Shown here piece by piece: positions 24,901 through 32,456 of a DNA stretch of 64,000 nt. A model generated the notes under the pieces. The model did no database searches. It saw nothing but the letters and a program-made list of their open reading frames with translations, and had not been told where the DNA came from. A program made the translations under genes and the position numbers. The stretch comes from Ixodes scapularis (lineage: Eukaryota; Arthropoda; Arachnida; Ixodida; Ixodidae), in the NCBI RefSeq assembly GCF_016920785.2, contig NW_024609879.1, positions 12,959,145 through 13,023,144 of the forward strand, given 5' to 3'. Positions within the stretch are counted from its first letter, which is position 1, and the number at the start of each line of letters is the position of its first letter.

Positions 24901-26676
24901 ATAGTGAACTGTGCTTATGCTGGGCGTCACCCTATACTCCGTTTCACAATAATTTGGCAAACTGTGAAGGTTGCAGCCAAAATGCGCCCCAGTAAGGGCG
25001 TCGGAGCAAGGCACATACAACCCTCCATGATTGAAGCCACAGAGGGCTCGTTACTACCACAGCAACGGTGCCGTCCGCGATAAAATGTAGATCTAGGCTT
25101 CTTTATCTTTTAACTGCAATTGAACTCGCACGATTGCATCTGGCCACATCACATGGAAGAAATAGACGAAGACATGTTACGTTTGAACGATACTTAATTC
25201 GGATCAACTCTTTTCAAAGAATGACGTGGCTTTTGAACAATTTTTGAAGTTTGAACGATCGTAGCCCTGTAATCGACCACTTCCGCTCAAAACGTCGCCC
25301 TAGCTATAACACCCGCCACAGATTTGCGGGTACATTAGGCGTATGGTTGCCTTGTGAACTGACCCCGAAGAGCTCACTACTCAAGTGGACGGCATTGTTA
25401 CAGCGATGGACGTTCATCCAAAGTTGTTTGGTTTCGCAGCAGACGACTTTAGGCTAGCATGCAGACAACAGTTGGTTCCTCCGTGCCTCGCATTTGCTGC
25501 AGCGATACAAACTCTGTAGTGACGTCGTGTCACTGCCTCGCTCCGACGCCCTTATTGAATCGCGGGGGCTATAGCCTCCACAATTTGCCAAGTTATCGTG
25601 AAACAGAGTATAGTAGGTACATCAATCCCTTTTAAAACCCCATTGAGCAACATTGGCAGTCACCATTTGTTGGACATCAAGTGTGTGATTGGATTGGAGT
25701 CCTTTCTGGTCGATGACCTTGCACATTGTATAAACGAGCCGAGCCGAGTTAATGCAAAGCACTCGTACAGGTCACGCACCCTCATGTCTAATACATGCTC
25801 AGAATATGTAATGAAGCTATAGTGAACTCAGATACCCTTCCTCTCAAATTTTTGTGTGTATCAGAATGCCTGACAGACGTTTCTAAAGGATTGCCAGAAG
25901 GTCATTTTGTCAGTTAACTGCCCAGAGCAGTGCCACAGCACAGAAACAAGTAGCCAAGTGTGAATATTCATGTGAGTACAGATGTGGGAGAATTGGAAAG
26001 TTAAGAGGAATTATTTAGCCTATGGGTGTTCAAAACTGTCCATGTGCAACATGGTACCACCACCACTGTTCAACATTGCTTGCAACCAGGCTAGCAATGG
26101 CCATGGTGCTCACATCACAAACGTCCCAAGATGCCTATCTCTCACTTTGATTACTGCTTGATAGAAAAATATAGAGAGTCATTCAAGATAGATAGTGCAC
26201 TTATCTTTAATTTGTCATTTATGCTTGCAGTTTCATTTCGGTATCCCTTTAAAAATGTCTGACAACTTGTGAACCTGGAAACATTGTGTTACCCTAGTGG
26301 AGGAAATTTAGTGTAGAAGTTCACCTGTCTGCTTCTGAATAAACAAATAGGTTCAGGGAATTTCTAGATGTTATACATGGCAGTATTCCTTTTCCTTTTT
26401 CTACAGGAGCCAGGCACCCAGCACATGAACCCATGTATTGTATACGTTGGGGAAGATGTCTTGACCTCCCCCATGTATGCAGTGAAAGTCGAAGAACTGA
26501 GCATTGACGTTCCAAGCCTCAAGCAAGCTTTCTCATTGCTAATAAGCCTATTCTGGGCCTTCGGCATTCACTATACTCCGGAGGCCAAGAATATGCTCAC
26601 CATCCTGGAGCATGCCATTGGTGTTTCTCATACAAAAATGGGCACGGTTGCACTTCGGGTTTGGAGCTCATTGTGA
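3981..26676 (+). CDS. SAMD3-like protein gene, eight reconstructed exons
   Basis: Exons read from splice signals and phase: 3981-4118, 6481-6608, 6857-7066, 9362-9446, 11162-11332, 13999-14220, 23010-23184, 26414-26676. They sum to 1392 nt, 463 codons plus TGA, with phases that all agree. Residues 1-88 resemble a ubiquitin/CIDE-N-like N-terminal fold (starts MSVTCIVKYKESCKKL). Residues about 120-158 carry the hydrophobic FPDFP...IAQEIEK region, 160-178 the YP...Y...A..LV.RYP pattern, and 188-206 a SWH..IKNRARNVRKR basic stretch. Exon 6 has a charged, coiled-coil-like EDEETINGQIEFMKKEM segment, and exon 8 the IVYVGED...AFSLLISLFWAFGIHYTPEA tail. This order matches my recollection of the animal 'SAM domain-containing protein 3-like' family; its biochemical role is unknown to me. 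Intron 6 starts with GC rather than GT (gaa|GCAAGT). Least certain joints: the 3' end of exon 2, the 5' end of exon 3 and the 5' end of exon 8 (26407 would break phase). Introns are full of transposons. A spliced transposon accessory gene is an alternative. Confidence 0.65.
4119..6480 (+). other. Intron 1 of the SAMD3-like gene; AT-rich low complexity
   Basis: Donor CAG|GTGAGT and acceptor tttgtttcag|GTG. It holds a C8-10/T run near 4550, AAT/AAAT repeats at 5130-5160 and TA-rich tracts at 5250-5290 and 6280-6295. ORFs in this intron are low-complexity translations without motifs. Confidence 0.6.
8018..9000. mobile_element. Non-autonomous TIR element (TA target duplication), intron 3
   Basis: Termini 8018-8041 and 8978-9000 are imperfect inverted repeats of about 24 bp (ccRtaWttKccgg...ataagtYg), each flanked by TA (8016-8017; 9001-9002). 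The TA duplication suggests a Tc1/mariner/pogo-type element. The 983-bp interior has no transposase ORF but contains a GC-rich hairpin at about 8358-8410 and a short direct repeat, tgaatgaagcaaaagaat, near 8615-8652. Confidence 0.7.
10556..10892. mobile_element. hAT-type MITE, intron 4
   Basis: The 8-bp sequence ggtgaagc flanks it on both sides (10548-10555; 10893-10900). Its ends, CAGCGGCGTAGAC and the reverse complement of the right end, CATAGGCATAGAC, are imperfect TIRs. CAGxGGCGTAG-type ends with an 8-bp target duplication are typical of hAT elements. Two long G runs (about 10608-10632 and 10834-10855) lie inside. 337 bp, no coding capacity; proline-rich ORFs here are poly-G artefacts. 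Confidence 0.75.
11787..12311. mobile_element. TIR element with TAGACCCTTTCCGG ends, intron 5
   Basis: A 24-bp sequence beginning aatagaccctttccgg at 11787 is repeated exactly in inverted orientation at the right end (about 12288-12311). The outermost TA may be the target duplication, which would fit a Tc1/mariner-type element. Roughly 525 bp; no transposase motif. Related termini occur at 35675 and 36298. Confidence 0.7.
13306..13454. mobile_element. Fold-back MITE, intron 5
   Basis: Almost the whole 149 bp is an imperfect palindrome with arms of about 65 bp (13306-13370 and 13390-13454) meeting around the atatatcaata core. TTA occurs on both flanks (13303-13305 and 13455-13457), which would fit a PIF/Harbinger-type 3-bp target duplication. 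Confidence 0.7.
13728..13899. mobile_element. Short TIR element, intron 5
   Basis: An 11-bp perfect inverted terminal repeat, tatagaccaac / gttggtctata, bounds 172 bp. The outer TA could be the target duplication. No coding capacity. Inside is a short inverted repeat, ccacacc...agtgtggg. Confidence 0.6.
15145..16060. mobile_element. Tigger/pogo-type non-autonomous element, itself interrupted
   Basis: The left end (cagtcgccgactgattattcgg) and the reverse complement of the right end (gtcaccgaccgatttttcgg) form an imperfect TIR of about 20 bp flanked by TA. Repeated TCCGAA-rich motifs occur throughout, as in pogo/Tigger termini. A smaller pogo-like MITE (15579-15754) sits inside it and is therefore younger. 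Confidence 0.6.
15579..15754. mobile_element. pogo/Tigger-type MITE nested in the previous element
   Basis: 176 bp flanked by TA (15577-15578; 15755-15756). Its ends, CAGTAAAACCTCGTTATAAC and the inverted copy GTTATAACGAGGTTTTCCTG, are the common pogo-family terminus. The interior repeats 'atataacaaactaatgg'-like units. Confidence 0.8.
16015..16082. repeat. 68-bp near-perfect hairpin at the Tigger-like right end
   Basis: Arms 16015-16047 and about 16050-16082 are reverse complements over about 33 nt with a few mismatches, centred on the element terminus. Sequence outside the terminus (catgcttagaacaaaag) is also repeated inside it in inverted orientation, so the palindrome crosses the element boundary. 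Confidence 0.8.
16555..16830 (-). pseudogene. Tigger transposase N-terminus (CENP-B-type HTH), broken
   Basis: Read on the minus strand, a frame gives KRLSLSDKLKILQRLDNG, one in-frame stop, then RQVDVAKDYRIPPSTLSTIV. This is the CENP-B/Tigger N-terminal helix-turn-helix. A frameshift follows, after which FEPVDDAVAVWLRHSN matches the second DNA-binding helix region. No DDE catalytic domain remains. In a working element the protein would bind the terminal repeats. Confidence 0.75.
16903..17048 (+). repeat. 5' LTR of the Gypsy element
   Basis: 146 bp with an AATAAA signal at about 17000 and tgacgtca inside. Transcription would start and end within LTR copies. Identical to the 3' LTR. Confidence 0.95.
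17049..17364 (+). promoter_or_regulatory. Gypsy primer-binding site and leader
   Basis: TGGCGACGAGG at 17051-17061 fits the 3' end of a tRNA as reverse-transcription primer; a tRNA-Ser type is my guess from similar elements. The remaining leader reads through as a short unrelated frame with no recognised motif. Confidence 0.6.
17365..21393 (+). CDS. Gypsy gag-pol polyprotein
   Basis: One 1342-aa frame. Residues about 1-170 are a retrotransposon gag domain. Two zinc knuckles follow near 208-241 (CERC..H....C and CRKCSRVGHLQKMC). The aspartic protease has DTGA near residue 289. The reverse transcriptase has PKKDGSLRLCGDYK, VLDLSAAYQQ and the YIDD catalytic motif near 571. RNase H follows with CDASSYGVGAV near 719. 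The integrase has an HHCC zinc site (H933 onward, C..C in KCQICQ) and a DDE triad at VHVDF (about 995), VSDNGPQF (about 1050) and AAERTVQ (about 1086). The C-terminal 100 residues are Pro/Ala-rich. Gag and pol are fused with no frameshift, so gag would need to be made by protease or by another route. All catalytic residues looked for are present. Confidence 0.95.
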   Translation: MSRLGRISEFDPKTQNIESYLERFEHFLVANDIKDEKVLPVFLTVIGPEAYEVLKSLVVPASPGEKSYAVVKQLLIEHYSPKSSVIAERCKFNRRVQDEHESVEDFIVELKHLARKCDFGNFLQDALRDRLVAGIRNEESQRALFAEENLTFEGACKIALDRELAARDTALMQSRDKEASLNAIKSRQKGRSKGSKPKDIQGPKKERCERCGRSHASNVCWYKSFVCRKCSRVGHLQKMCPNTRVPKNTNALECSDEDAEHDVYHVINTTQSCYEVSVQVEGKPLIMQIDTGAAVTIVPESVYDSVFPHVKCGPAKMSLRTYTGEHLQLKGQCDVAVVYKGQSMTLPVVIVKDNGRRLPVLLGRNWLQRLRLDWHEIGQVTTEDRAQALQRKYPSVFSKTLGTIQKFEATILLKSGSVPVFSRARPVPFALREQVETQLRSMVETGMLRQVARSDWATPLVVVPKKDGSLRLCGDYKVTINPVLKTDHYPLPRPEDLYSVLAGGKVFCVLDLSAAYQQVPLAPESRPFLTVNTSLGLFEFQRLPYGVASAPAIFQSMMDEVLKGIPHVGCYIDDVIVAGSDTADCQKTLERVLGRLREYNITLNADKCRFFQESVTYLGHTVTADGIYPTEAKKRAILAAPEPTTVTELKAYLGMLNFYSKFLKNGSTVAEPLYRLLKKDQKWSWTKECSEAFANTKKLLTSSQVLTFYDVDKPIGMLCDASSYGVGAVIFHETADGEERPIAFASRTLTPAEKKYAQCEREALALIFGLKKFHRYLFGREFTIYTDHQPLLGILGQERPVPTLAAARMQRWAMVLAAYKYRLKYRRGKNMEVADALSRLPQAVPAEEEPVECLSVFQCLPLNVEEIAKFSKRSLTLSRVAEFTLNGWPRPHAQELGPYYVRRDELSLEQGCVTWGVRVVIPEQLRDRVLNLLHEQHPGASRMKMLARSFVWWPGIDAAIEHHVQKCQICQAVQPAARPVPLHPWSYPARCWSRVHVDFASKGAHVFLVLIDSFSKWIEVWVMSSTSTTKTLEKLRGAFSAYGLPEVLVSDNGPQFTSAEFADFMNANGVKHIRTPPYHAASNGAAERTVQTVKRALLKQVLEGEATGRQCSLQENVDSFLICYRNTPNSVTGKTPAELFLRRQPRTKLSLLKPDFAGAMQRKQEHVKEQRDVSRGAERVFNVGDRVFVKTVRGECVSWEEGIVCQVVSAATYVVKVLNQLRFTHADHLRPRHAEPIVRPGSTTVDDNPSIPPPTSFPAQVPSAPPSAKAPTLAAPPPDAAGPTPTPDATAPAPPADPAREGPATPTAATPVPSTTAEKQPLRRTSRACKPPDRFKPEDFRK
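21421..21566 (+). repeat. 3' LTR of the Gypsy element
   Basis: 146 bp, identical by eye to the 5' LTR, preceded by the polypurine tract at 21407-21420 and followed by the GTGAC target copy. Confidence 0.95.
22082..22844. mobile_element. Palindromic mariner: two head-to-head 5' halves
   Basis: TA-flanked (22080-22081; 22845-22846). The left end, acggggggtgatcaaaaag, and the inverted right end, acgaggtgtgatcagaaag, are mariner-type TIRs. The similarity between left strand and inverted right strand continues for about 370 bp to the centre. Both arms encode the mariner N-terminal signature in outward-to-inward direction: plus strand FEWHSHLKNGRTS (about 22395-22435), minus strand FKWHSRFRNGRTSLEDEE (about 22485-22540). 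No 3' half of either copy remains. Not autonomous. Confidence 0.85.
23407..24485. mobile_element. Penelope-like element, inverted pair of 3' ends
   Basis: The 13-bp sequence agggagaacattt flanks it directly (23394-23406; 24486-24498) and looks like a target duplication. Inside, arms of about 450 bp (about 23400-23850 and 24000-24450) are nearly identical inverted copies around a 150-bp unique core. The minus frame 23706-23951 reads HCKECNCNPLF...REVLVALTSKETDF, resembling the C-terminal end of a GIY-YIG nuclease as in Penelope-like elements. Inverted partial copies are a known habit of that class. It lies in intron 7. Confidence 0.55.
24933..25613. mobile_element. TIR element with ~80-bp inverted ends, intron 7
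   Basis: Left end (ctatactccgtttcacaat, 24933 on) and right end in inverted orientation (ctatactctgtttcacgat) agree over about 80 bp, including the shared block taagggcgtcggagc. TA lies at both outer ends. No transposase ORF. A related terminus occurs at 34480-34510. Confidence 0.7.
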
Positions 26677-27163
26677 GCTTCAGACCTGCAGATAGACGAG
26701 GCAATTTTTCCTGTTGTTCCAAAGATGCTGACAACTTTTCAGATGCTGCAACACAAAAAACAAACTACTCAATTACTTAAATTTAGAAACTTTTGAGGCA
26801 GCAGTTAGAAATGAAGAATGCAGCATTTCCACGCCATTCCTTGTGGGGTCAGGATGATCACCGACACAGGGATAGATTTTTTTGCCCTGATTTTGTGAGC
26901 TAATGGTTTCAAGGGCATCAGCAGAGGACATAGAAACATGCTATTACTGCATAATTTGGTGTACATACAGTGTGAGAGTTGCATTTTAATCAGGATTACA
27001 ACCAAAAGTAGCTCGTCGTTGTAACAGGAGACTGGAATTGCAGCTGTTGCGGCGCCACGATGTATTAGAGATGTCGGTTACATATCAAAATATTTCTAGG
27101 GGTAACTAATTTCTAGGGATAACATCTTGCATATTTCTATGCAAGATGGCGGTACGAACGGAA

Positions 27164-27235
27164 CGGGACGTCGCCGCCTGCTGTGATTGGTCAGTGCTAT
27201 GCCGCTGACCAATCGCAGCAGGCGGCGATGTCCCG
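27164..27235. repeat. 31-bp-arm hairpin
   Basis: Arms 27164-27194 and 27205-27235 are reverse complements with only one or two mismatches around a 10-bp loop. A second small palindrome (atcttgcata / tatgcaagat, 27124-27147) precedes it. Likely the core of a MITE. Confidence 0.8.
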
Positions 27236-27369
27236 GCCCCTTCGTCCCAGCTTGTCCCGCAGTCTTACATAGCCCCCCAGGAGGTCGAAAGTAATCTTAA
27301 GTTCCTCGTTGGAGTGTGCCAAATGGCCTTTGTTGGCATGTCAGACCCCCAAATTCACCTCTGTCTCGC

Positions 27370-27850
27370 AAAGTCAAGATGTCGAGAAAGTTTCCTCATG
27401 TCAAGCTGCCATAAACACACCTCTTTCTTTGCTAAAGCGCAGCAAATTTGTCATGGTCAATGTGCTGAGAAACGGAGTGAGAGAGAGGAGACAAGAACGT
27501 CCAGGGACGTTGGAACTCTGAGCTCTAGTTGGAACGATTAGTGCGTTGTAGACCTATAGCTAGCTGCCTTTGTCTCAATTGCAAGCGTTGAATGCGTTTG
27601 AATGCGAGAGCCAAATGCCCGGTGCCAGCGTTCTGCATTCTAATGCATTCGACGAGCGCAGTGGAAACAAAGGCAGCTAGCTTTAGGTTTACCCACTAAC
27701 CATTCGAACCAGAGCTCGGCGTTCCGGCATTCCCGCACGCTCTCATCTCCTCTCTCTCTCGGCACATTTGTTTTTCGCCAAAAGCTTACGTTCATGGAGA
27801 TGCTATGACAAGAGTGATGTGAGAAAATCTCGGGTATTGCAGTATTCATC
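27370..27850. mobile_element. Fold-back element in the 3' flank
   Basis: Inverted arms of at least 130 bp meet at about 27610. Examples are the gagagagaggaga block at 27481 versus inverted 27757, and the agctagctgcctttgt block at 27558 versus inverted 27672. The inner block resembles the fold-back element at 31974-32186. No coding capacity. Confidence 0.6.
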
Positions 27851-29199
27851 TACATTTTGTGTCACAACGACCAATAGTTTGTCAGCAACCCTAGAATTGC
27901 ATGAAAAATTGCTTTCTCTGGAGTAAACCATGATCAACCAATTGCTATTTTTTTTAAACTGAGGGCAACTTTTTATATTTCTGGCATAGTGAATTATACT
28001 TATTGTTGAAACTGGGTTTTATGGGCTATGCCCACTATATATACTTGTATGGTTTAAACAATATCCATCTTTGCACATTATACATTTTCAGATGCTTTTC
28101 TAAGCAGTGAAATTACTAGTTCTGAGTGCTTTAATTATTTAGTTTGTAATGTTTTAAGTTATCTATTTATTTTGATGTAAGTTGATTGCTTTGTTTGATA
28201 TTGTTCACAGGTGCCAATAGGAAGGCTGCAGGGCTGTTTCTGGCTTTTAACATAAAGTATAATTATTATAATAATTACAGTAGATCCAATTGTTCAGTGT
28301 TATAAAAGACTTTTTTTTTCGTTTTTCCTTTGCTTTCATTTACTTCAAGAAGTGAGTTGTTTTCAATGATTTTAATTTTTCAAGAAGGAAAAAAAAGTGT
28401 AAATCCCATGTAAAATAAAGAAAAAAAAACTGCCACGTTTACTGTCTTCATTAGAAGCACTTTATGCAATTCCAGGAGTAATTATATAATGCCCCAAGCT
28501 TTCTGCACTGCTTATGTTAAATGCCTCCATGCTTAGCAAGCACACTAAAATTTGGGCTTTAAAAATTCTGAGCTAGGAAGGTAAGGTTTCGAAAGCTGCG
28601 AAATGCCCAAGTTTGATCAAAATGGTATGTATCGGGTCAATACGGTAAACAAACAAATAAACAGGTGTATCTCTCCTCGCAGTAGAGCCCACTCTAGCAA
28701 GAACTCTGGAATCCTAGTTTTACTATTAGTATTATGTTTGTAATGCATACATAACAATGTTTTTTTTTTTGGTTAAATGTTTCCTGCTTTCATGTAAGTT
28801 TTTTTGCTTTGCTTTATAATCGAAGGTGCCAATAAGAAAGCTGCAGGTTGTTGCTGGCTTCAGAAAGTAACATTACTATAATTATTATAGTTAGATAGTC
28901 CAGTACTGAAAAAAAAGACTCCTTTTCAGATTTTCATTTCCACAATGTTTTAAGAGTTACCGACAAGGTTGTTTAAGAGGTTCATTTAAGTTTTAAAATA
29001 AACTATTTTTCAAAATAAAGTTGTATATATCAGACTTGGAAAGTAAGAGAATACATACAATTGCCACTTGTAGTTTTTGTCTCCATTAGAGACATTTGGT
29101 TGTAATACTTTAACGTTTTGAACTTTCTACACTGCTGACATGTTATTTCGTTTTATCTAATTGCACGTAACTTTTCTTTATTTTTAGTAACTGCTTGAT

Positions 29200-31150
29200 A
29201 TTTAATCTTGGGGGCTTTTAATGTGGAGCGAGTAGGGCGACTCATCGGCCACTCGACCAACACGGGAAAGCATCCGCCAGCGCTACAATTAACAGTCACC
29301 TATTACCAAGCACTGAATTAAAGGGAAAAGAGAACGAATTGAACAACGCATGACTAAGAATCATGTAACCTTTAGCCAATTACTGACCAGAAATGTAGAG
29401 AGACTTGTAACTTCTGCTACTATTGCACGCGCGGAAGCTTATCCGCTGCGTGAAACTGAAACCGAAACTGATGGGGAGCATGCCGTGCGGTGTTCCTTTC
29501 GCCGATTACTTTCATATTATGTTGCCCTCCGAAGTGCTGGATTAAGAGAGGTGTCTAGCCTGCCCACCTAAATGCACAAAGAACTTGTATACCAATAATA
29601 CATGTAAATACTCTTTGTATTCTTCTAGTAAACAGTGGCCCTCACTCGCCTAATCATTGCCAGAAAATGGTAGGGCATATATACGATTCGTGTCGATAGG
29701 GTGGTTAGAGTAGAGAGTCGCGCGGGTGCTGTTGTGTCTTGTGTGCCTTGTTGTACTGCTGTATGTATGTGCCAGTGTTCGGTCTGTTGGTTGGTGTATG
29801 TACTGTGTATGTACCGTGTATGTACTAGTGATAACGTGTGTGGTCACGCGTAACCGAAACAAAATAAAAACGTATTTTTTAGCGCCATTTAGCGATTATT
29901 ACCACACCCTCTAGGTGGCGCAAGCTGCCGCCTAATTCAAGGAACAAAGTGTTGCAGTCATGTATCTATCGGTTTACAAGCAGCTGGTTGGCCCAGGCTG
30001 GCCTGCTCGGCCCGGCTGGCCTTCTTACCTATTAAAACGATAACAGTCGTAATAATTGTGCCACTCAGCCACCTAAATGCTCGTTCTGTGTCCAAGAGCT
30101 GCGAAGTGCAAGCACACACGCGCGCGAATGGATAACCACGTCAGAGAGGTAGGCACTAACAAAAAGAGATCGCAAAAAAAAAAAAAAAAATATAGCGGTA
30201 GCGGCAGTCCGAGCTTCGCCTCTCGTAGGTCTCGACCACGCTCGACGAAGGTGCCCAGCGGTTCATCGTCTCAGACTTCAAGCATACGTTGTGTTCAATA
30301 AAATCAGCATGCCCATTCCTCGCGTAATGATCCCTTTTTAAGCGTGCTCCGCCGGCGGTCAAAACACAGTCAATCTAGCGAGACGCTGTCGGCACTGTCG
30401 GGGGCAATCGCCGCGATTCCGACACACACACTGCCGTCCTTCCGGGATATAGGTACGGTACCGGTGTCTAGGGACGGATGTTTAGAGTATCTGACGGCGC
30501 TTGGAAGACGTCGAATAGGCGTATGCGCCCTATTCTCTCACTCGAACGAAAAGCCGTGCTGTTCGCTAGGCCTTACCGGGGAATCTGAGCCTCGCTAACC
30601 GGCCGCCATGTTGCTTTTGGGGGTAGTCAAATTTGACTACCTGCTTTTTGACTACGTGTGAGGTCGTGATTTTTACCCTAGGGGTCGTTATATTTGGGAC
30701 AACTTTTTACCACCCCAAAGGTAGTCACGTATGACTACCTTTTTTTTTAGAGTGTAGTACTTTCGGACCTCGCTCCGATGGAACAAAATTACGCCGGCCA
30801 CGACAGGACGATTAGCTCGGGACATGACTGCTGCTCGACTGCCCTATAGTGAGCGAGTATATGTTTAGCATCATACTTCTTCAAGGCCCGATCATCCCTT
30901 CAAGATGAGATTTTCTCACCAACTGGTGAGGAGCGACGTCGACGGGGTTCAACCAAGAAGGACGGCATTGTGGTCTTTTAGGGAATTGTTGACGCCATCA
31001 AAAGAGACGGACGCCGGATATGAGGTGTTCTTGCCGACAGGCCAAATGGTCGTTCGGAAGTTTACCGGCATTTAAAAAGTCAATATCTTTATCTGGTGTA
31101 GCACACATATCCGTGTTAATGGGGCCACGAAATTATTTTTAAACTTCTTC
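29200..31150. other. Unassigned intergenic stretch
   Basis: No recognisable gene. A GT-rich tract lies at 29720-29850. The perfect 20-bp palindrome ggtagtcaaatttgactacc is at 30622-30641, and a near-copy (ggtagtcacgtatgactacc) is at about 30719-30739, ending in a T-rich run plus agagtgtag that resembles the terminus of the 50392-53098 element. ORFs of 60-85 codons carry no motif. Confidence 0.4.
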
Positions 31151-31424
31151 TTCCTTACCTGTAATCCTCAACTCGAAAGAGAACTGTGAAATCACGCAGT
31201 CGTGACATGCTAGGGCACCGGTGCGATGACCCCAAGCTTTCACCGTGCTTTTTAAGCGCACCGTAGAACTTGGCATTCGCAAGTGATGATAAGGTTTTCA
31301 GGACACTCATTTGCCAGGAACTCGAATTCAAATATCCATGGACGAATCGATTGCTGACGAGCGCATACATCCGAGCGACGCAGTTTTCGTGTCCAATGCG
31401 TGAGTTGGGGTCGGCTGACGTCAT

Positions 31425-31690
31425 TTTGGCCTTTGTAGGCATTGTAAAGAGGATATTCAGAACCATACACACATGATGATAACATCATAGCACACTGACA
31501 TCAAGTAGCACAAAACGGGCCCAGCTACAGAAAATAAATATTACACTCGTAAGAAATAAATACGTCTGTAACTTGTTAATTACAAAGACGAACACACCTC
31601 CGAGCATCTAAGTTTAATAGTATGTGTTGATGCATTGTTATATAGCAGGACATTTCATATACGTCACTTGAGCAAACGCCAGTTTTTCAC
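31425..31690. repeat. Left arm of a long inverted repeat (with 36300-36480)
   Basis: This segment and about 36300-36480 are homologous in opposite orientation. Shared blocks include ttaatagtatgtgttgatgc / its inverse, the ccgagcat/atgctcag stretch, taacttgttaatta / its inverse, and a short peptide-level match (MCMVLNILFTMPTKA versus MCVVLSILSAMSTKA). The minus ORF 31155-31472 (105 aa) starts in this arm; its product is not recognised. Confidence 0.6.
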
Positions 31691-31806
31691 TTGAAAAACA
31701 AACCAAAAAACACTGCGATCAAATGCAAGCCATTGCAACGAAAGCAAGTTATATTAAAATCTTCAGAACTGCCAATTCGTAAAATTGGCGATCAGTAAAA
31801 AAGGTT

Positions 31807-31972
31807 AAAGATCGCAGGAGCTTCCTCGCTAAAAAATGCTGCGATTATTCGGTGACCCAGGGCTGAAACAATTTCCCTAAGGCCCTACACGCGCAGTATA
31901 CCTTTCGTTATGATTCTCAGAAATTCAGACTTTCAAAGGAAGTTATAAAAATGCGAAAATTTTATCCTAAAA
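31807..31972 (+). repeat. Partial copy of the 'cttcctcgctaaaa' repeat family
   Basis: Shares, in the same orientation, gcaggagcttcctcgctaaa, a tcggtgac block, ggctgaaacaa, ttctcagaa and aatgcgaaaa with the copies at 32457 and (inverted) 34806. Truncated after about 165 bp. Confidence 0.7.
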
Positions 31973-31973
31973 G

Positions 31974-32186
31974 CTATGTGGAGCGCAAGTTCGCCTGCTT
32001 CTTTTTGCAGTGGTTGTGGTGACGTCAGAACCCCGAGATTTGAGTGGCTCCGATTGAAGTATAGTTTTTAGACCTCAAAGCAAGCTGCCTTTAGGTCTAC
32101 CCACTATTCTTTATTCAGAGCTCGGCGTTCTGACGTCACCACAAACCCTACTAAAAGAAGCAGACAAACTTGCGCTCCACATATCG
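31974..32186. mobile_element. Fold-back element with ~100-bp arms
   Basis: The left arm from tatgtggagcgcaagtt and the right arm read inverted from the same motif agree for about 110 bp, including tggtgacgtcagaac on both sides. The centre (acctcaaagcaagctgccttt) resembles the 27.6-kb fold-back. Confidence 0.7.
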
Positions 32187-32299
32187 TAAAATCGTTGATT
32201 AGTATGCTGGGAGTTGTGTTAACATTTACACAGCGTGTAGTTGGTCAGCCATTTCAAAGTTGCGACGAGTCACTCGCTGTAGATGAGCAATTTAGCCAA

Positions 32300-32440
32300 T
32301 GCAGTATTACCGCTTGCCTGGGATCTATAGGTCTTTAACGTGCACCACGCAGTAGTGATACACAACCGCAAGCAGGTACGATTCTCATACATATTGAAAC
32401 GGGCAGGGGTGGGGATTGAATCCAGCTTCCCTGGTTGATT
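32300..32440. repeat. Possible decayed SINE-like repeat
   Basis: Contains ggtctttaacgtgcacc and a downstream gggattgaatcc motif, which I associate with dispersed repeats ending in a tRNA-like tail in invertebrate genomes. No complete A and B boxes, so the call is weak. Confidence 0.25.
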
Positions 32441-32456
32441 AGTACAAAACGTAAAC

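Larger units (their letters stand above)
26677..29200 (+). other. 3' flank/UTR of the SAMD3-like gene with a ~600-bp divergent duplication
   Basis: No AATAAA was seen in the first 1.6 kb after the stop. The segment 28080-28580 is repeated imperfectly at about 28690-29180: both carry gtgccaatargaargctgcagg (28211; 28827), an ATAATTATTATA-like tract, AATAAAG (28414; 29014) and a tcyattaga block. The duplicated AATAAA signals are candidate polyadenylation sites. Confidence 0.5.

Noticed and set aside
26407..26413. Use of the first AG (26406) as acceptor for the last SAMD3-like exon
   Set aside because: It would break the phase with exon 7 (one leftover base); the AG at 26412-26413 restores it.
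29726..29914. Hydrophobic 62-aa ORF with many Val/Cys
   Set aside because: Produced by a GT-rich low-complexity tract.
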